From assembly GCA_030848705.1 (NCBI GenBank), contig CM061245.1, forward strand, positions 71,597,564 to 71,661,563: a DNA stretch of 64,000 nucleotides. The letters are read 5' to 3'. The translations under genes were made by a program, and so were the position numbers. This stretch comes from Heracleum sosnowskyi (taxonomy: Eukaryota; Streptophyta; Magnoliopsida; Apiales; Apiaceae). Of this stretch, positions 54,243 to 64,000 are shown piece by piece (position 1 is the first letter of the stretch; the number at the start of each line of letters is the position of its first letter). A model generated the notes under the pieces. The model saw nothing but the letters and a program-made list of their open reading frames with translations, was not told the origin of the DNA and made no database searches.

Positions 54243-54651
54243 CACAAATAATTCAATTTCGTTCGCGGATTAATCTTTCAGTTCTATAACGAAATCAAAC
54301 ACACCAAACCAAATCAAGTTTCGGGGAATATATCTTTTTATAAATATAAACCTCGAGGGGTGCTACAATTTCTAATCCGTAGATTAGCTTCAATGAGTTT
54401 AAGGTTACACAAAATACAAAACAATGATCAAATTCTGAGCACTATTAATTCTCTGTTAATTTCTCCGGCTCAGTTCTCTCTCTCAGTAATGTTTCTGTGT
54501 TGATTGCCTTAACTGAAGAAGACACACTCTTCTCTCAGTATTAATTGTAGACTTGAATTGAAAACTATCGAACTAGAATTGAAGAATCAATCCTGGCCGT
54601 CCATCTTCAAAATCAACCTGACAACAAGAATACTTTTCACCTGCTCCTTAA

Positions 54652-54797
54652 TAAAAAACCATCGAATGAATTAAGTTAATTCACCATTCGATAGTTTTTT
54701 AATTAAAACTATCGAATACCAAATTAACTTAACTTAGTTTTCAATGAATCACTTTTTATATCATTCGATAGTTTTCTAAAAAGAAAAACTATCGAAT
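54652..54797. repeat. AAAACTATCGAA palindrome cluster, element D LTR
   Basis: Two long inverted repeats: ATTCGATAGTTTT / AAAACTATCGAAT separated by 6 bases (54686-54717) and a similar pair at 54763-54797, plus a variant near 54658. The same motif is repeated in the internal spacer (59700-60310). Confidence 0.85.
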
Positions 54798-55308
54798 CAC
54801 TTTTTCTTGTCTTTTACCCATTAATGATTCCACTGAGCTCCTGGGTGTTTAAGTAATAGACTGTATCAATTTCTTCCGAGACGATAAAACAACTTGATCT
54901 TTTCAGTGCCGTCACCTAGTGCAACTGGTCTGGTTCACAGATGAATAACACTTGATCAATTCTTATTTTATGTCTTCAATACAATGCTGCTGATACGTCC
55001 CTTGTCGTTCTGGTTGCTTCGTTTAAATCACTGGAATCCCGTGGTACTTAACCCTAAATCATTCACACACTTCTGTCGTCTTGAAAGTCTTGTTTCTTTT
55101 GTTGTCACTGAGGCTTGAACATTTTCATGAACTTCTTTCCGTGACCTGTTTACGGACTTCAAGAATACATAACGTATTTTGATTTTTTGAGTTTACCTTT
55201 TCTTCTTTGATTCTGGATTCCTGTGCTTCTGTTAATATTATTGTCTGTCTTGTCCTTTGTTGAGTTGTAGTTATCTCTTTTACATCTTATGTTACATTAT
55301 GCTTTACA

Positions 55309-55323
55309 ATCTCCCCCTATTTG
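55309..55323 (-). other. Polypurine tract of element D
   Basis: CAAATAGGGGGAGAT on the minus strand, identical to that of element A. Confidence 0.85.
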
Positions 55324-55541
55324 ATTGGATAGAGTTCGACAAGCAAATACTTCGAGGATAACTCAACTAACTAAGGAAACATGAAACTACTTAAAGCAAG
55401 ACAGCGTAATAATATTAATGCATTCTGGATCAGATATATATACATTTCCAGATTTCATAAATCAAAAAACAATTAAACTTTATACAATGAAGTTGCTCCT
55501 CTAGTCTGAGCTGATAGTTCTTTTGTCCTTTGCTTCAATCT

Positions 55542-57857
55542 TCAGTCCATTCCGATCTCACCTTCTTCAATCATTGGATCGGAGTTAGCAGCTTGATAAT
55601 CAATCACAGATAGATAGTGCAGTGGTTCTCCAGGTTTAAGGATTGCTCCTTGGATGTGTCTTCCAATATATTCAACCTCTTGACCCACTCCAGCCCATAA
55701 CCATGCAATGTTCTCATCTTTCTTGTTTAGCTTTGGCATGTTTGGCAGTCTGGTATGCACTTCTAATCCTCTTTCCACTCTTTTCCTATAGTAAGGAACA
55801 TTCTCCATTAGAAATCTTCTAAGAGTGTCTGCTGCTTTGTCCTTCTCCGTTGATGAGAATCCAGTGGATCTAAGATACTTCTCAACTGAGATTAGATAGT
55901 TGCTTGGGTAGTCACTCAGTTTGTCCTCAGCCAAATAGCAGATTCTGAACAAGTCATTCGTCATGAATCTAACCATTGGGGGATCTTCAGTTATCTCTGG
56001 ACCGACTTTCATCACGATCTCTTTAACATGCTCACGGAGCAGTTCATTTAACCTTGTAGTTCTTTGGATCTTGATGAGTATAGCCTGCAATTCTGTATAT
56101 GTCCTCTGTTCTAAAAACTTAGTGGAAATCACAAATGTACCTTTCTCCAGAAAACTGATTAATAAGCTCCAGGCACCATTTGCTTTAACCCCAGCATTCA
56201 GACAGATTATAGAGCTTCTCAGTGCTTTGAAGTAAGTCTGATCTTCAAGATTAGCACTTCTGATGTCCTGAATAATAACTTCCACCTCAGCATTGTCGTT
56301 GACTTCTAATCCTTCTTCAACTCCGCAAAAGGTTTTGTAAGCCATTTCCCATTCAGTACCATCTTTCTTTGCCAGATCTATCATCTTCTTCTTCCTCACT
56401 TCATTATACACTTTGAATCTCTTCAGTTTTTCACTCCTCAAAATTGCTTGCTGTTTCTCTTTCTCAGCTTGCCTGGCATCTACTGCAGCTCTCTGAGCTC
56501 TTACAGCTTCCAAGGCAGCTTCTCCTTCTGGTGATAGAGAATTTGCTTCTTCTTCCATAATATCCTCCCAGATAGGATGTTCAACGGGCTCTGGATAATA
56601 TGGCTCATGCTCCTCTTGATTAGGTTGCTCATGCATGACCTCAAATTCCTCTTCACTCTCCTTCTCTTCTTCTACAAGTTCCTCTATCCAGTACTGTCTG
56701 ATAGGAATAGCTTCAACTGTCTCCCAAACTCTCCATCCATCCTTAGCTTGCTCCTTCTCCCCTTCTCCAACTTTCTCCCCCTTAGTTGAGGAATCCTCGA
56801 TAAAAGCATCCTCAGCATAAAAGACATTAGAAGGATCAGGTTCTTGATTTGAAGGACCAGGTTGTCCAGATTGTTGGTTCTTCAGCATACTCCATATAGA
56901 CTGTACTCCGTCACCTTGATTCTCCAAGAAATCCATAAGCTGCTTATTAAACTCATTTATAGAACCTAGCGATAGGTCAATGTTCTCCAATCTTGAGTTG
57001 GTAGTCTTTTCCATATGATCCAGCCTCTTGTTGAGCTTAGACTCCACTCTTGAAAGGGAATTCATTGCATCTTTTACCCGCGCTTGACCATCCCGGATAA
57101 CCAGAACGTCTTCTTTCAAAGCTTCATGTCCCTGTGACAGAGCAGTTACCTCATTCATGAATCCATCCTTAAGTTCCCTGACGTCCATCCTCAACTCGAC
57201 TAGTTCTTCCATAGCTTCCTTCTTTAAGGAGTCCACCGCCTGCTTCGTACCTGTTATAGTGCCAGATGCACTGCCAATGACCCAGAATGTTCTTCTGGAA
57301 TCAGCTGCAGCCAAGTCAACTTTCTCTTGAATAGACTTTAAAGAAACGTTGGCTTGACTGGAGGAGATCCCTTGGTCAAAGGAAGGTCGCAGTGGAACCT
57401 TGAATAATGGATTTCCTTCTTTGTCTCGAACTGTCATCTCCTTGAGGGAAGATTGAACTTGTAGCTCTCTTTCTGTTGGTAACAGCAAATCATGAATATT
57501 AGGTAGGGTTAGGGTGTCACTCCTCACATTTGGCTCTGGGTGTACACTCAACGTTTCTGTCGGTGTTTGAATCATTTTTCCTTTCCCACTCAGGCCAGGT
57601 GTAAGTGTTTTTGTTTCACTCAAATCCTTTGTGCTGATTGTACCTGCAGAAGAAATCACCGTAGCCGTCCTTAAGGAGGTCACCGGTGGTGCAATGGGGC
57701 TTCGCAAGTCCCCGTCCTTGGATAAACCAAGTTGCTGATCATCCTTAGATGATATATCCTTTGTAGGATCTAGAGTTTGAATCTCTAGGGGGTTAGAAAC
57801 AGGCTCTTTTAACAGCAGAGATCCCGAATCTTCCCCGTGAGTCTGTAAAGACTTCAC
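55542..57857 (-). CDS. Element D third frame, C-terminal part (771 codons)
   Basis: It continues, in the same frame, the reading frame at 57945-59348 after a single TAA. It contains LRSPIAPPVTSL (shared with A and B), then a long coiled-coil-like region (EELVELRMDVRELKDGF, VESKLNKRLDHMEKTTNSRL), an acidic linker, a Lys/Arg/Glu helix (VRAQRAAVDARQAEKEKQQ) and a globular-looking end (LRSSIICLNAGVKANGAWSL, RFMTNDLFRICYLAEDKLSD). No transmembrane segment is evident, so a classic envelope glycoprotein is unlikely. Function unknown. The apparent internal start is not meaningful; it is the downstream part of one long frame. Confidence 0.75.
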   Translation of the reverse strand: MKSLQTHGEDSGSLLLKEPVSNPLEIQTLDPTKDISSKDDQQLGLSKDGDLRSPIAPPVTSLRTATVISSAGTISTKDLSETKTLTPGLSGKGKMIQTPTETLSVHPEPNVRSDTLTLPNIHDLLLPTERELQVQSSLKEMTVRDKEGNPLFKVPLRPSFDQGISSSQANVSLKSIQEKVDLAAADSRRTFWVIGSASGTITGTKQAVDSLKKEAMEELVELRMDVRELKDGFMNEVTALSQGHEALKEDVLVIRDGQARVKDAMNSLSRVESKLNKRLDHMEKTTNSRLENIDLSLGSINEFNKQLMDFLENQGDGVQSIWSMLKNQQSGQPGPSNQEPDPSNVFYAEDAFIEDSSTKGEKVGEGEKEQAKDGWRVWETVEAIPIRQYWIEELVEEEKESEEEFEVMHEQPNQEEHEPYYPEPVEHPIWEDIMEEEANSLSPEGEAALEAVRAQRAAVDARQAEKEKQQAILRSEKLKRFKVYNEVRKKKMIDLAKKDGTEWEMAYKTFCGVEEGLEVNDNAEVEVIIQDIRSANLEDQTYFKALRSSIICLNAGVKANGAWSLLISFLEKGTFVISTKFLEQRTYTELQAILIKIQRTTRLNELLREHVKEIVMKVGPEITEDPPMVRFMTNDLFRICYLAEDKLSDYPSNYLISVEKYLRSTGFSSTEKDKAADTLRRFLMENVPYYRKRVERGLEVHTRLPNMPKLNKKDENIAWLWAGVGQEVEYIGRHIQGAILKPGEPLHYLSVIDYQAANSDPMIEEGEIGMD

Positions 57858-57944
57858 CTCAGTTGACTCCTCAATAGTAATTGATTCACTGTCAACGAGT
57901 TGCCGATCTGCACCTACGTCAGACCCTTTACCCGCAGGATCCAG

Positions 57945-59348
57945 TTATGTTCCATCTGGGGAGGTAGACAATGACCTTTTAGATTGTGCATTTAGGTCAA
58001 AGCCTTCTCTCGACGTCTGTGAAGACCCTTGGTTCTTAGAACCTTCAACCAGTGAACCTGACCGTGATATGGTCAGAACACCAGTTGCTTCCGTCAATTC
58101 TTCCTTACTTGATTGAGCTATTGGTTCAGATATAGCTTTCGTTAGCGTAGCCCAATCAGCATCAGAAAAATCAATAAAGGGCGCTTTGGATGAGAGAAAT
58201 GAAGTATCAACAGTTGCCTCGGTTTCTGTTCTTCTCCTTTTAGAGGAAGGCAGAGCTGTTGTTGAAGGGTGTATCTCCTTATGTGGTGCTGCTTTGGCAC
58301 TATCTCCCTCTACACTCATGGATGGTTCTTTACTGGGTATAGGAGGGGAAGGAGGTTCGTTTATGTTTTCATTTGGCTCTTCCAAAGGCTCTTCGACCGT
58401 GGTTAGAGGTTGTGGGTTTGCAACCTCCTGGTCAGGAATGGCCACTGAGGGCTCTGGATCAACATCCATTGGTTCAGGTGCCAGTTCAGGTTCAGGTTGT
58501 GGAATATTACCTTGATTTACCTGTTCCCCTGGGGGTAGAAGTGGTAGGGGCACCGTTCTTAGATATTCAGTGAGAACAGTGGGTACCCCTGGAAGATAGT
58601 TGTTCTTCCTAATGAGAGCGGTTATGGCATTGCTCTTCATTCTCATGCACTCCTGGTTGGCTTCACCTTCAAAGATCTCCCGTTCATTATCTGTTAAGAT
58701 ATCATTGAGAATTAGCTGTAGGAACCTAGGATAGAAACAGAGCACATCTTCATTTATGCATGTTCTTTCATCCAGTGGTCCCATGCATATGATTACTTGA
58801 TCAATCATTAACCGTCCAATGTTAATATGCCTATTGTTCGCTATGGCAAACCCTATCTTTTGAAGGAATAAGGGAATACCATGCAGATTTGTAAGCTTGG
58901 CAATAAAAACATGGATTAGGGTACGAAAGAAAAATTTCCATGCTTTTGGCAAGTAATGCTTAAGGAACTCTCCCACAAAGAAGTTAGGTTGTTGACTTCT
59001 AATGAGAGTGAAGAAAGCATGTATCTCCTCAGTCGTGGGATCCGGAACAAGGTTTTCTGTTGGAAAATGAAGTATTCTATTAAAGTCATGTTCCGTCACC
59101 CTTATTGTTCTGCCCCCTAGCACAACAAAACTGAAGGATCGAATATTATTCTCACTCGTATCCGTGGCGGTTGTGTACAACGCAGTCAATTGATCAATAC
59201 AAAGGACCACGGGAGTACTCACAGCGTATGCCACTAATGAACGTGTGTTCAAAAACTCTGCCCATGCACGAAACTGAAGGTTCGTTATGGATTGCAAGTT
59301 TTGGAACGAGACATGATTAGTCTTGGTAATAATAAATTCTCCAGCCAT
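57945..59348 (-). CDS. Element D third frame, N-terminal part (467 codons)
   Basis: It starts at an ATG (MAGEFIITKTNHVSFQNLQS) and ends at a TAA beyond which the same frame stays open for 28 codons into the 771-codon part. Residues ~75-200 (GRTIRVTEHDFNRILHFPTE, LKHYLPKAWKFFFRTLIHVF, RHINIGRLMIDQVIICMGP) follow the pattern of the family labelled putative plant transposon protein, from memory. Residues ~275-340 are Pro/Glu-rich; the rest is Ser/Thr-rich. It lies between pol and the 3' LTR, where SIRE-type elements carry an extra frame sometimes called env-like. No signal peptide or membrane helix is obvious. How it is expressed (spliced or subgenomic RNA) is not visible. Confidence 0.75.
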   Translation of the reverse strand: MAGEFIITKTNHVSFQNLQSITNLQFRAWAEFLNTRSLVAYAVSTPVVLCIDQLTALYTTATDTSENNIRSFSFVVLGGRTIRVTEHDFNRILHFPTENLVPDPTTEEIHAFFTLIRSQQPNFFVGEFLKHYLPKAWKFFFRTLIHVFIAKLTNLHGIPLFLQKIGFAIANNRHINIGRLMIDQVIICMGPLDERTCINEDVLCFYPRFLQLILNDILTDNEREIFEGEANQECMRMKSNAITALIRKNNYLPGVPTVLTEYLRTVPLPLLPPGEQVNQGNIPQPEPELAPEPMDVDPEPSVAIPDQEVANPQPLTTVEEPLEEPNENINEPPSPPIPSKEPSMSVEGDSAKAAPHKEIHPSTTALPSSKRRRTETEATVDTSFLSSKAPFIDFSDADWATLTKAISEPIAQSSKEELTEATGVLTISRSGSLVEGSKNQGSSQTSREGFDLNAQSKRSLSTSPDGT

Positions 59349-60790
59349 TTTAAAATTTCCAGAAAATTCAAATAAACCAAAACTATTTTTCCTTTTAAAT
59401 TTAATTAATTATTTCTAATTAATCAAACTCTAACAAAATTACCCCTTTTCCTTTAATACAGAATTTCGAAAACTATCAAATTAAGAACCCTAATTGTTAA
59501 AACCAACTATCCACCAAAATCAAGAGAACTCAATTGTTTAAGCAATTGACTTCTAAAGAGTGTTCTGTTTACAATCGACTTCTGGTTCAAAGCTTGGTTC
59601 GGTGGTTTCTTCTCCGCTATCTTTCAAAACTCAAAAACAAACAACTATTCACTGTCAAAAGAGAATCAACAGTGAACAACAGTAATAATCTTAAGTTTTA
59701 CTCGGTTTAAAATTGAAGAAACTATCGAATCTTGTTCTTGAAACTGTAAAATATTTGTAAGTATATATAAACGGCAGCTTTGTAATTCTCAGATCTGTGA
59801 AGAATGAGAAAGAAAAAAGTCTAAGGCACGTTTTTATACTATTTTACACTGACAGGGGCATTTTAGTCATTCTATGTTCGATAGATTTTAAAATGTACGT
59901 TCGATGGTTTTTACATAGGGGCAAACCTGTCAACTGTACTTCGATAGTTTTTGGAAAACTATCGAGGTTTTTGAAATACAGAATTTAAAAAGGTTTTTAT
60001 AAAAAACTATCGAACTTTGCTTCTTTGAAATAAAGAAACTATCGAACATATTTTATGAGAAAAATATCGAGAATTTAAATATTGATCAGATTAAATTCAC
60101 TTCGATGCTTTTTCTACTGATTTTCAAAATGTATCGAGAATTTAAATATAGAATTAGTTAAATTCCTTCGATATATTTTTTTAAAAAGTTTCTCAAAAAC
60201 TATCGAGAAATATTTTCGATAGATTTTCTTTTCCTTTTCAAAAACCATCGAAATTAACTTTCGATAGATTTATCAATGTACTTGAAAAACTATCGAATTT
60301 CCTAAATTCGATATTTTTGCTTCTGTCTTCATTTTAAAACCTGTTCTTGTTTTAAAATTTAGACTGATTTATTTCCTGTCAAGTTTTAATTTTAATAAAT
60401 CTTTTAAAATCCATCAAAATCAATTCTTAACAGAAAATTCACAATTTTCTTAGAATAAAATCAATTAAATATCATTGAATGATATTAACCAATTAAAATC
60501 TAATCAATTATGCTGCATTAATCTACAATGTTAAGAACATAGTAAATTAATTAAAATTAAATAAATGCTTGAATATTTAGAACAAATATTAGCACTTAAA
60601 TAATTTTTAGAATTAATAACTAATTAAATGCCAGAAGATATATCATCCATAATTATGACATAAAATTAGTACAAAAATCCTAACTACGAGAATTGCTCCA
60701 GAAAATAAATTCACGAGTCCTAAGGATATAGCAATTCTTAAACTCATGTATTCACCAGGACTTTCTGCAGTTACTGACTTCTAATCAAAA
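59349..60790 (-). other. Element D spacer between pol and third frame
   Basis: 1.4 kb without coding. Between about 59700 and 60310 it holds at least ten copies of AACTATCGAA / TTCGATAGTT and shorter TATCGA cores, the same motif as in the element D LTR. The part next to the third frame could be its leader or promoter. Confidence 0.6.
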
Positions 60791-63700
60791 TCAATTAGAA
60801 AGATTTAACATCCCAAGTTCACCAACCAGCTTATTGAAAGTGGATTCATCAAGCGGTTTAGTAAAGATGTCTGCAATTTGATCCTCCGTGGGTACAAAAT
60901 GTAACTCCACAGTTCCATTCATGACATGCTCTCGGATAAAATGATACCTGATGTCGATGTGCTTCGTCCTCGAGTGTTGCATTGGGTTGTTTGAGATTGC
61001 TATGGCACTTGTGTTGTCGCAAAATATTGGAATCTTTGTCAACAAAAGTCCATAGTCACGGAGTTGGTTTCTCATCCACAAGATCTGAGCACAGCAGCTA
61101 CCAGCAGCAATGTATTCAGCCTCAGCTGTTGATGTGGACACTGAATGCTGCTTCTTGCTATACCAGGAAACCAATCTTCTTCCAAGAAACTGACAGCTTC
61201 CTGAGGTACTCTTCCGATCAATCTTACAACCTGCAAAATCAGAGTCTGTATATCCAATAAGATCAAATCCTGTATCTTTAGGGTACCAAATTCCAAGATT
61301 TGGGGTCCCCGTAAGATATCTAAATATTCGCTTAACAGCTATTAGATGAGATTCTTTAGGATCAGACTGAAACCTAGCACACAAGCATGTTGCAAACATT
61401 ATATCTGGTCTACTTGCAGTGAGATAAAGTAATGAGCCTATCATACCTCTGTAGCCTGTGATGTCAACCTTCTTACCAGTTTCATCCTTATCAAGCTTAG
61501 TGGCAGTTGGCATAAGAGTCTTTGATGTAGATGAGTCTTCCATTTGATACTTCTTAAGAAGATCCTTGATGTACTTGGACTGACAAATGAATATACCATC
61601 TTGTTTTTGGTATACTTGCAGTCCAAGAAAGAATGACAATTCACCCATCATGCTCATTTCATAACGACTCTGCATTAACTTAGCAAATCTCTTGCATAGA
61701 TCATCATTAGTAGAACCAAATATTATGTCATCAACATATACTTGCACCAATATCAAATCATTTTTATGCTTTTTGACAAAGAGAGTTTTGTCTACAACAC
61801 CTCTTGTAAAATCATTTTCAAGTAAGAATTCAGAGAGAGTGTCATACCATGTCCTTGGAGCTTGTTTGAGTCCGTAGAGAGCTTTGAATAGAAAGTACAC
61901 AAAGTCTGCCAGTTTTGAATCCTCAAAACCTGGAGGTTGTTCCACATACACTTCTTCTTCTAACTCCCCATTCAGAAAAGCACTCTTCACATCCATTTGA
62001 TATACCTTGTAATTGGAATGTGCAGCAAATGCCAGAAACATTCTGATGGCCTCAAGTCTTGCTACTGGTGCATAGGTTTCATCATAATCTATACCCTCTT
62101 CTTGAGAGTAACCTTTAGCAACCAGTCTGGCTTTGTTTCTCGTTACAATGCCATCTTCGTCCAACTTATTTCTGAATACCCATCGTGTTCCAATAACAGA
62201 TTTTCCCTTAGGCCTGGGTACCAGCTTCCAAACTTTCTGCCTTTCAAACTGAGTGAGTTCCTCTTGCATAGCAATCACCCAATCTGGATCATCTAGAGCA
62301 TCTTCAACTTTCTTAGGTTCTGTTTCTGAAAGAAACCCAGAATAGTGACATTCATTTTGTGATGTTCTCCTAGTTCTCACTCCTGTGTCCGGATCACCAA
62401 TGATCAAGTGAAAGGGATGATCTCTATTCCATACCCTTTGCCTTGGCAGATGCGATCTTGATGATTCTCCTTGTTCTAGATGTTGTGGAGTGTGACTAGT
62501 TGATCCTTCTCCTGCTCCCCCTGAGTTGTTGACGGTTTGATCTGTTGATTCTGAAGACTGACTAGTGGATCCTGTAGAATGAGGATCTCCACTTTGGTCA
62601 CCACTTTGTCCAGAATCATTATCATTATGATTATTATTAATAACTGTAACAACTTCAGGTACTTCTTCATTGTCAGAGAGATCTCCTGATAGATTTTCAA
62701 ATACCAAGGATTCAGAGTTCTCTCTTGTTTGCAGGCCTGGTCTTTTGGTGTCGTCAAATGTTACATTAAAGCTTTCCAACACCTTCTTATCTTCAATCAC
62801 ATATACCCTGAAAGCCTTAAATTCCAGAGAATAGCCCAGAAAAATGCCTTCATCTGCTTTGGCATCAAACTTGCCAAGATGTTCTCCATCTTTAAGTACA
62901 AAGCACTTTGCACCAAACACATGAAAGTACTTCAGTGTTGGTTTCTTGTTGGCCATTAACTCATACGGAGTCTTTTCATGATCTTTGTTGATCAGGGTTC
63001 GATTCTGAGTGTAGCAAGCTGTATTCACTGCTTCAGCCCAAAAGTAAGTGGGAAGTTTTGATTCACTCAACATGGTCCTTGCTGCTTCAACCAAGGTCAT
63101 GTTCTTCCTTTCCACTACTCCATTCTGTTGAGGAGTTCTTGGTGCTGAAAACTGTCTTGATATTCCTTTCTCTGAGAAGAAATCATTTAGAACTGCATTC
63201 TTGAATTCAGTTCCATTGTCTGATCTGATTGTCCGCACAGGTAGCTTAGCTTCCACTTCTATCTTCTTGATGTGATCAATGATTAGTTGTGTTGCTTCAT
63301 CCTTTGTTTGTATGAACAACACCCACGTGTATTTGGAGTAGTCATCCACCATCACCAATGCATATCTATTTCTTGAAAGTGACATAACATTAACTGGACC
63401 AAATAAATCCATATGAATCAGCTGTAATGGTTCAGTAATGCTTGTCATTCCTTTGCTTCCATGTGATGCTTTCTTCGACTTCCCCTTTTCACATGCTTCA
63501 CATAGTCCCTCCTGATTGAATTCCATCAGGGGCAACCCTCTCACTAACTCTCTCTTTACCAAAGAGTTCATAGTTTTGAAGTTTAGATGTGAGAGCTTCT
63601 TGTGCCATAGCCAACTTTGTTCTGAAGATGCCTTTGCATAGAAACATGTAACTTCTCCTTCATTGGTAGAACTTAAGTCAGCTATAAACAAATTTCCTTT

Positions 63701-64000
63701 TCTCACTCCCAGTAGAGTAAGCTTCTCATCCTTCCTGTTGGTGATCAAGCACTTGTCCTTTCTGAAATCTACATCGTAGCCTTTATCACAGAACTGACTG
63801 ATACTTAGAAGATTGTGCTTTAATCCTTTAACAAGAGAGATGTTCTCAATGATGACATTTCCAGCTTTCAATTTACCATATCCCGTAGTGAATCCTTTGC
63901 TGTCATCTCCAAAGGTTACAATCGGGCCGGTCTTCTTAACCACCTCTGTAAGCAGGGACTCTTCACCTGTCATGTGTCTAGAATAGCCACTATCCAGAAT
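60791..64000 (-). CDS. Element D pol (protease-integrase-RT-RNaseH), partial, open
   Basis: Open from the right edge to a stop at 60791, about 1069 codons. At the edge it starts within the protease: ILDSGYSRHMTGEE, with Tyr where the relatives have Cys (DSGCS). Integrase has LWHKKLSHLNFKTM, CEACEKGK and DDE residues in HMDLFGPVNV, IRSDNGTEF and PQQNGVVERKN. A Ser/Thr/Asn-rich linker follows. RT has FLNGELEEEVYVEQPPGFED and YVDDIIFGS (about 61745-61720); RNaseH has GYTDSDFAG and STAEAEYIAAGS. The end HIDIRYHFIREHVMNG and ADIFTKPLDE is standard for plant copia. No stop or frameshift, so it could encode active enzymes and is a candidate helper for the deleted element A. Confidence 0.93.
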   Translation of the reverse strand: MLDSGYSRHMTGEESLLTEVVKKTGPIVTFGDDSKGFTTGYGKLKAGNVIIENISLVKGLKHNLLSISQFCDKGYDVDFRKDKCLITNRKDEKLTLLGVRKGNLFIADLSSTNEGEVTCFYAKASSEQSWLWHKKLSHLNFKTMNSLVKRELVRGLPLMEFNQEGLCEACEKGKSKKASHGSKGMTSITEPLQLIHMDLFGPVNVMSLSRNRYALVMVDDYSKYTWVLFIQTKDEATQLIIDHIKKIEVEAKLPVRTIRSDNGTEFKNAVLNDFFSEKGISRQFSAPRTPQQNGVVERKNMTLVEAARTMLSESKLPTYFWAEAVNTACYTQNRTLINKDHEKTPYELMANKKPTLKYFHVFGAKCFVLKDGEHLGKFDAKADEGIFLGYSLEFKAFRVYVIEDKKVLESFNVTFDDTKRPGLQTRENSESLVFENLSGDLSDNEEVPEVVTVINNNHNDNDSGQSGDQSGDPHSTGSTSQSSESTDQTVNNSGGAGEGSTSHTPQHLEQGESSRSHLPRQRVWNRDHPFHLIIGDPDTGVRTRRTSQNECHYSGFLSETEPKKVEDALDDPDWVIAMQEELTQFERQKVWKLVPRPKGKSVIGTRWVFRNKLDEDGIVTRNKARLVAKGYSQEEGIDYDETYAPVARLEAIRMFLAFAAHSNYKVYQMDVKSAFLNGELEEEVYVEQPPGFEDSKLADFVYFLFKALYGLKQAPRTWYDTLSEFLLENDFTRGVVDKTLFVKKHKNDLILVQVYVDDIIFGSTNDDLCKRFAKLMQSRYEMSMMGELSFFLGLQVYQKQDGIFICQSKYIKDLLKKYQMEDSSTSKTLMPTATKLDKDETGKKVDITGYRGMIGSLLYLTASRPDIMFATCLCARFQSDPKESHLIAVKRIFRYLTGTPNLGIWYPKDTGFDLIGYTDSDFAGCKIDRKSTSGSCQFLGRRLVSWYSKKQHSVSTSTAEAEYIAAGSCCAQILWMRNQLRDYGLLLTKIPIFCDNTSAIAISNNPMQHSRTKHIDIRYHFIREHVMNGTVELHFVPTEDQIADIFTKPLDESTFNKLVGELGMLNLSN

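Larger units (their letters stand above)
54198..55308 (-). repeat. Element D 3' LTR (1111 bp)
   Basis: Plus-strand TGTTAGGTCCAAAG (54198) to GCTTTACA (55308), bounded inside by the polypurine tract. It contains TTCGATAGTTTT / AAAACTATCGAA hairpins at 54686-54717 and 54763-54797. Confidence 0.88.
54198..64000 (-). mobile_element. Copia element D: SIRE-like element with large third frame (partial)
   Basis: In minus orientation the window shows pol (right edge), a spacer, a ~1268-codon third frame with one stop, a polypurine tract and the 3' LTR. Gag, primer site and 5' LTR lie beyond the right edge. Coding parts are much better preserved than in B or C. Confidence 0.92.

Noticed and set aside
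55542..59348. A viral-type envelope gene or an integrated pararetrovirus.
   Set aside because: No signal peptide or transmembrane segment is evident, and no movement protein or coat protein motifs are seen. The position is explained by the post-pol frame of SIRE-like copia elements.
1..64000. tRNA, rRNA, microRNA or snoRNA genes.
   Set aside because: I saw no cloverleaf with A and B boxes and no rRNA segments. The LTR hairpins are not convincing microRNA precursors because they are short and lie in repeat clusters.

Overview
This is nuclear DNA of a flowering plant, almost certainly a eudicot. It is AT-rich, has one intron-split nuclear gene for a chloroplast protein (CLPR4), one intronless plant-type gene, Helitrons, a MITE, and nested LTR retrotransposons of the Ty1/copia (SIRE/Maximus-like) and Ty3/gypsy (Athila/Tat-like) types. 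The sequence does not name the species; the abundance of SIRE-like elements and Helitrons with ACCCGTGCGATGCACGG ends would fit Apiaceae or another asterid, but that is a guess.

Layout. 1-2327: the 5' end of a minus-strand Ty3/gypsy element (partial gag, tRNA-Asp primer site, one LTR). 2328-7837: no recognisable gene. 7838-9262: a single-exon gene for an acidic 474-residue protein with a 41-residue tandem repeat. 10823-13384: a Helitron with an exact-looking 535-bp internal duplication. 14441-26081: CLPR4 on the minus strand, seven exons encoding 314 residues; its second intron is about 8.5 kb and is filled by a MITE, three Helitron blocks and the two arms of another split element. 26300-27625: more Helitron copies.

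27625-64000 is a retrotransposon nest. An old, decayed minus-strand reading frame (here called H) survives in three pieces (27625-28165, 36912-38431, 47948-48702). It was broken by copia element A (28166-36911, minus, TSD taggg), copia element B (38432-47947, plus, TSD aacat) and copia element C (48703-52145, plus, 3'-truncated). A Ty3-like LTR fragment (52146-54197) follows, then copia element D (54198 to the right edge, minus) with an open pol and a very large third reading frame downstream of pol.

How the parts relate. Element A has lost integrase and nearly all of RT-RNaseH but keeps an intact gag, intact primer sites and almost identical LTRs, so it probably moved recently using proteins from a relative. 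Element B has the full gag-pol layout but carries a frameshift and two stops. The most interesting signals are (i) a hairpin at the 3' end of every copia LTR, with the same C-rich loop but a different, still paired stem in each family, and (ii) a family-specific cluster of short palindromic repeats in mid-LTR that differs between the otherwise closely related LTRs of A and B.
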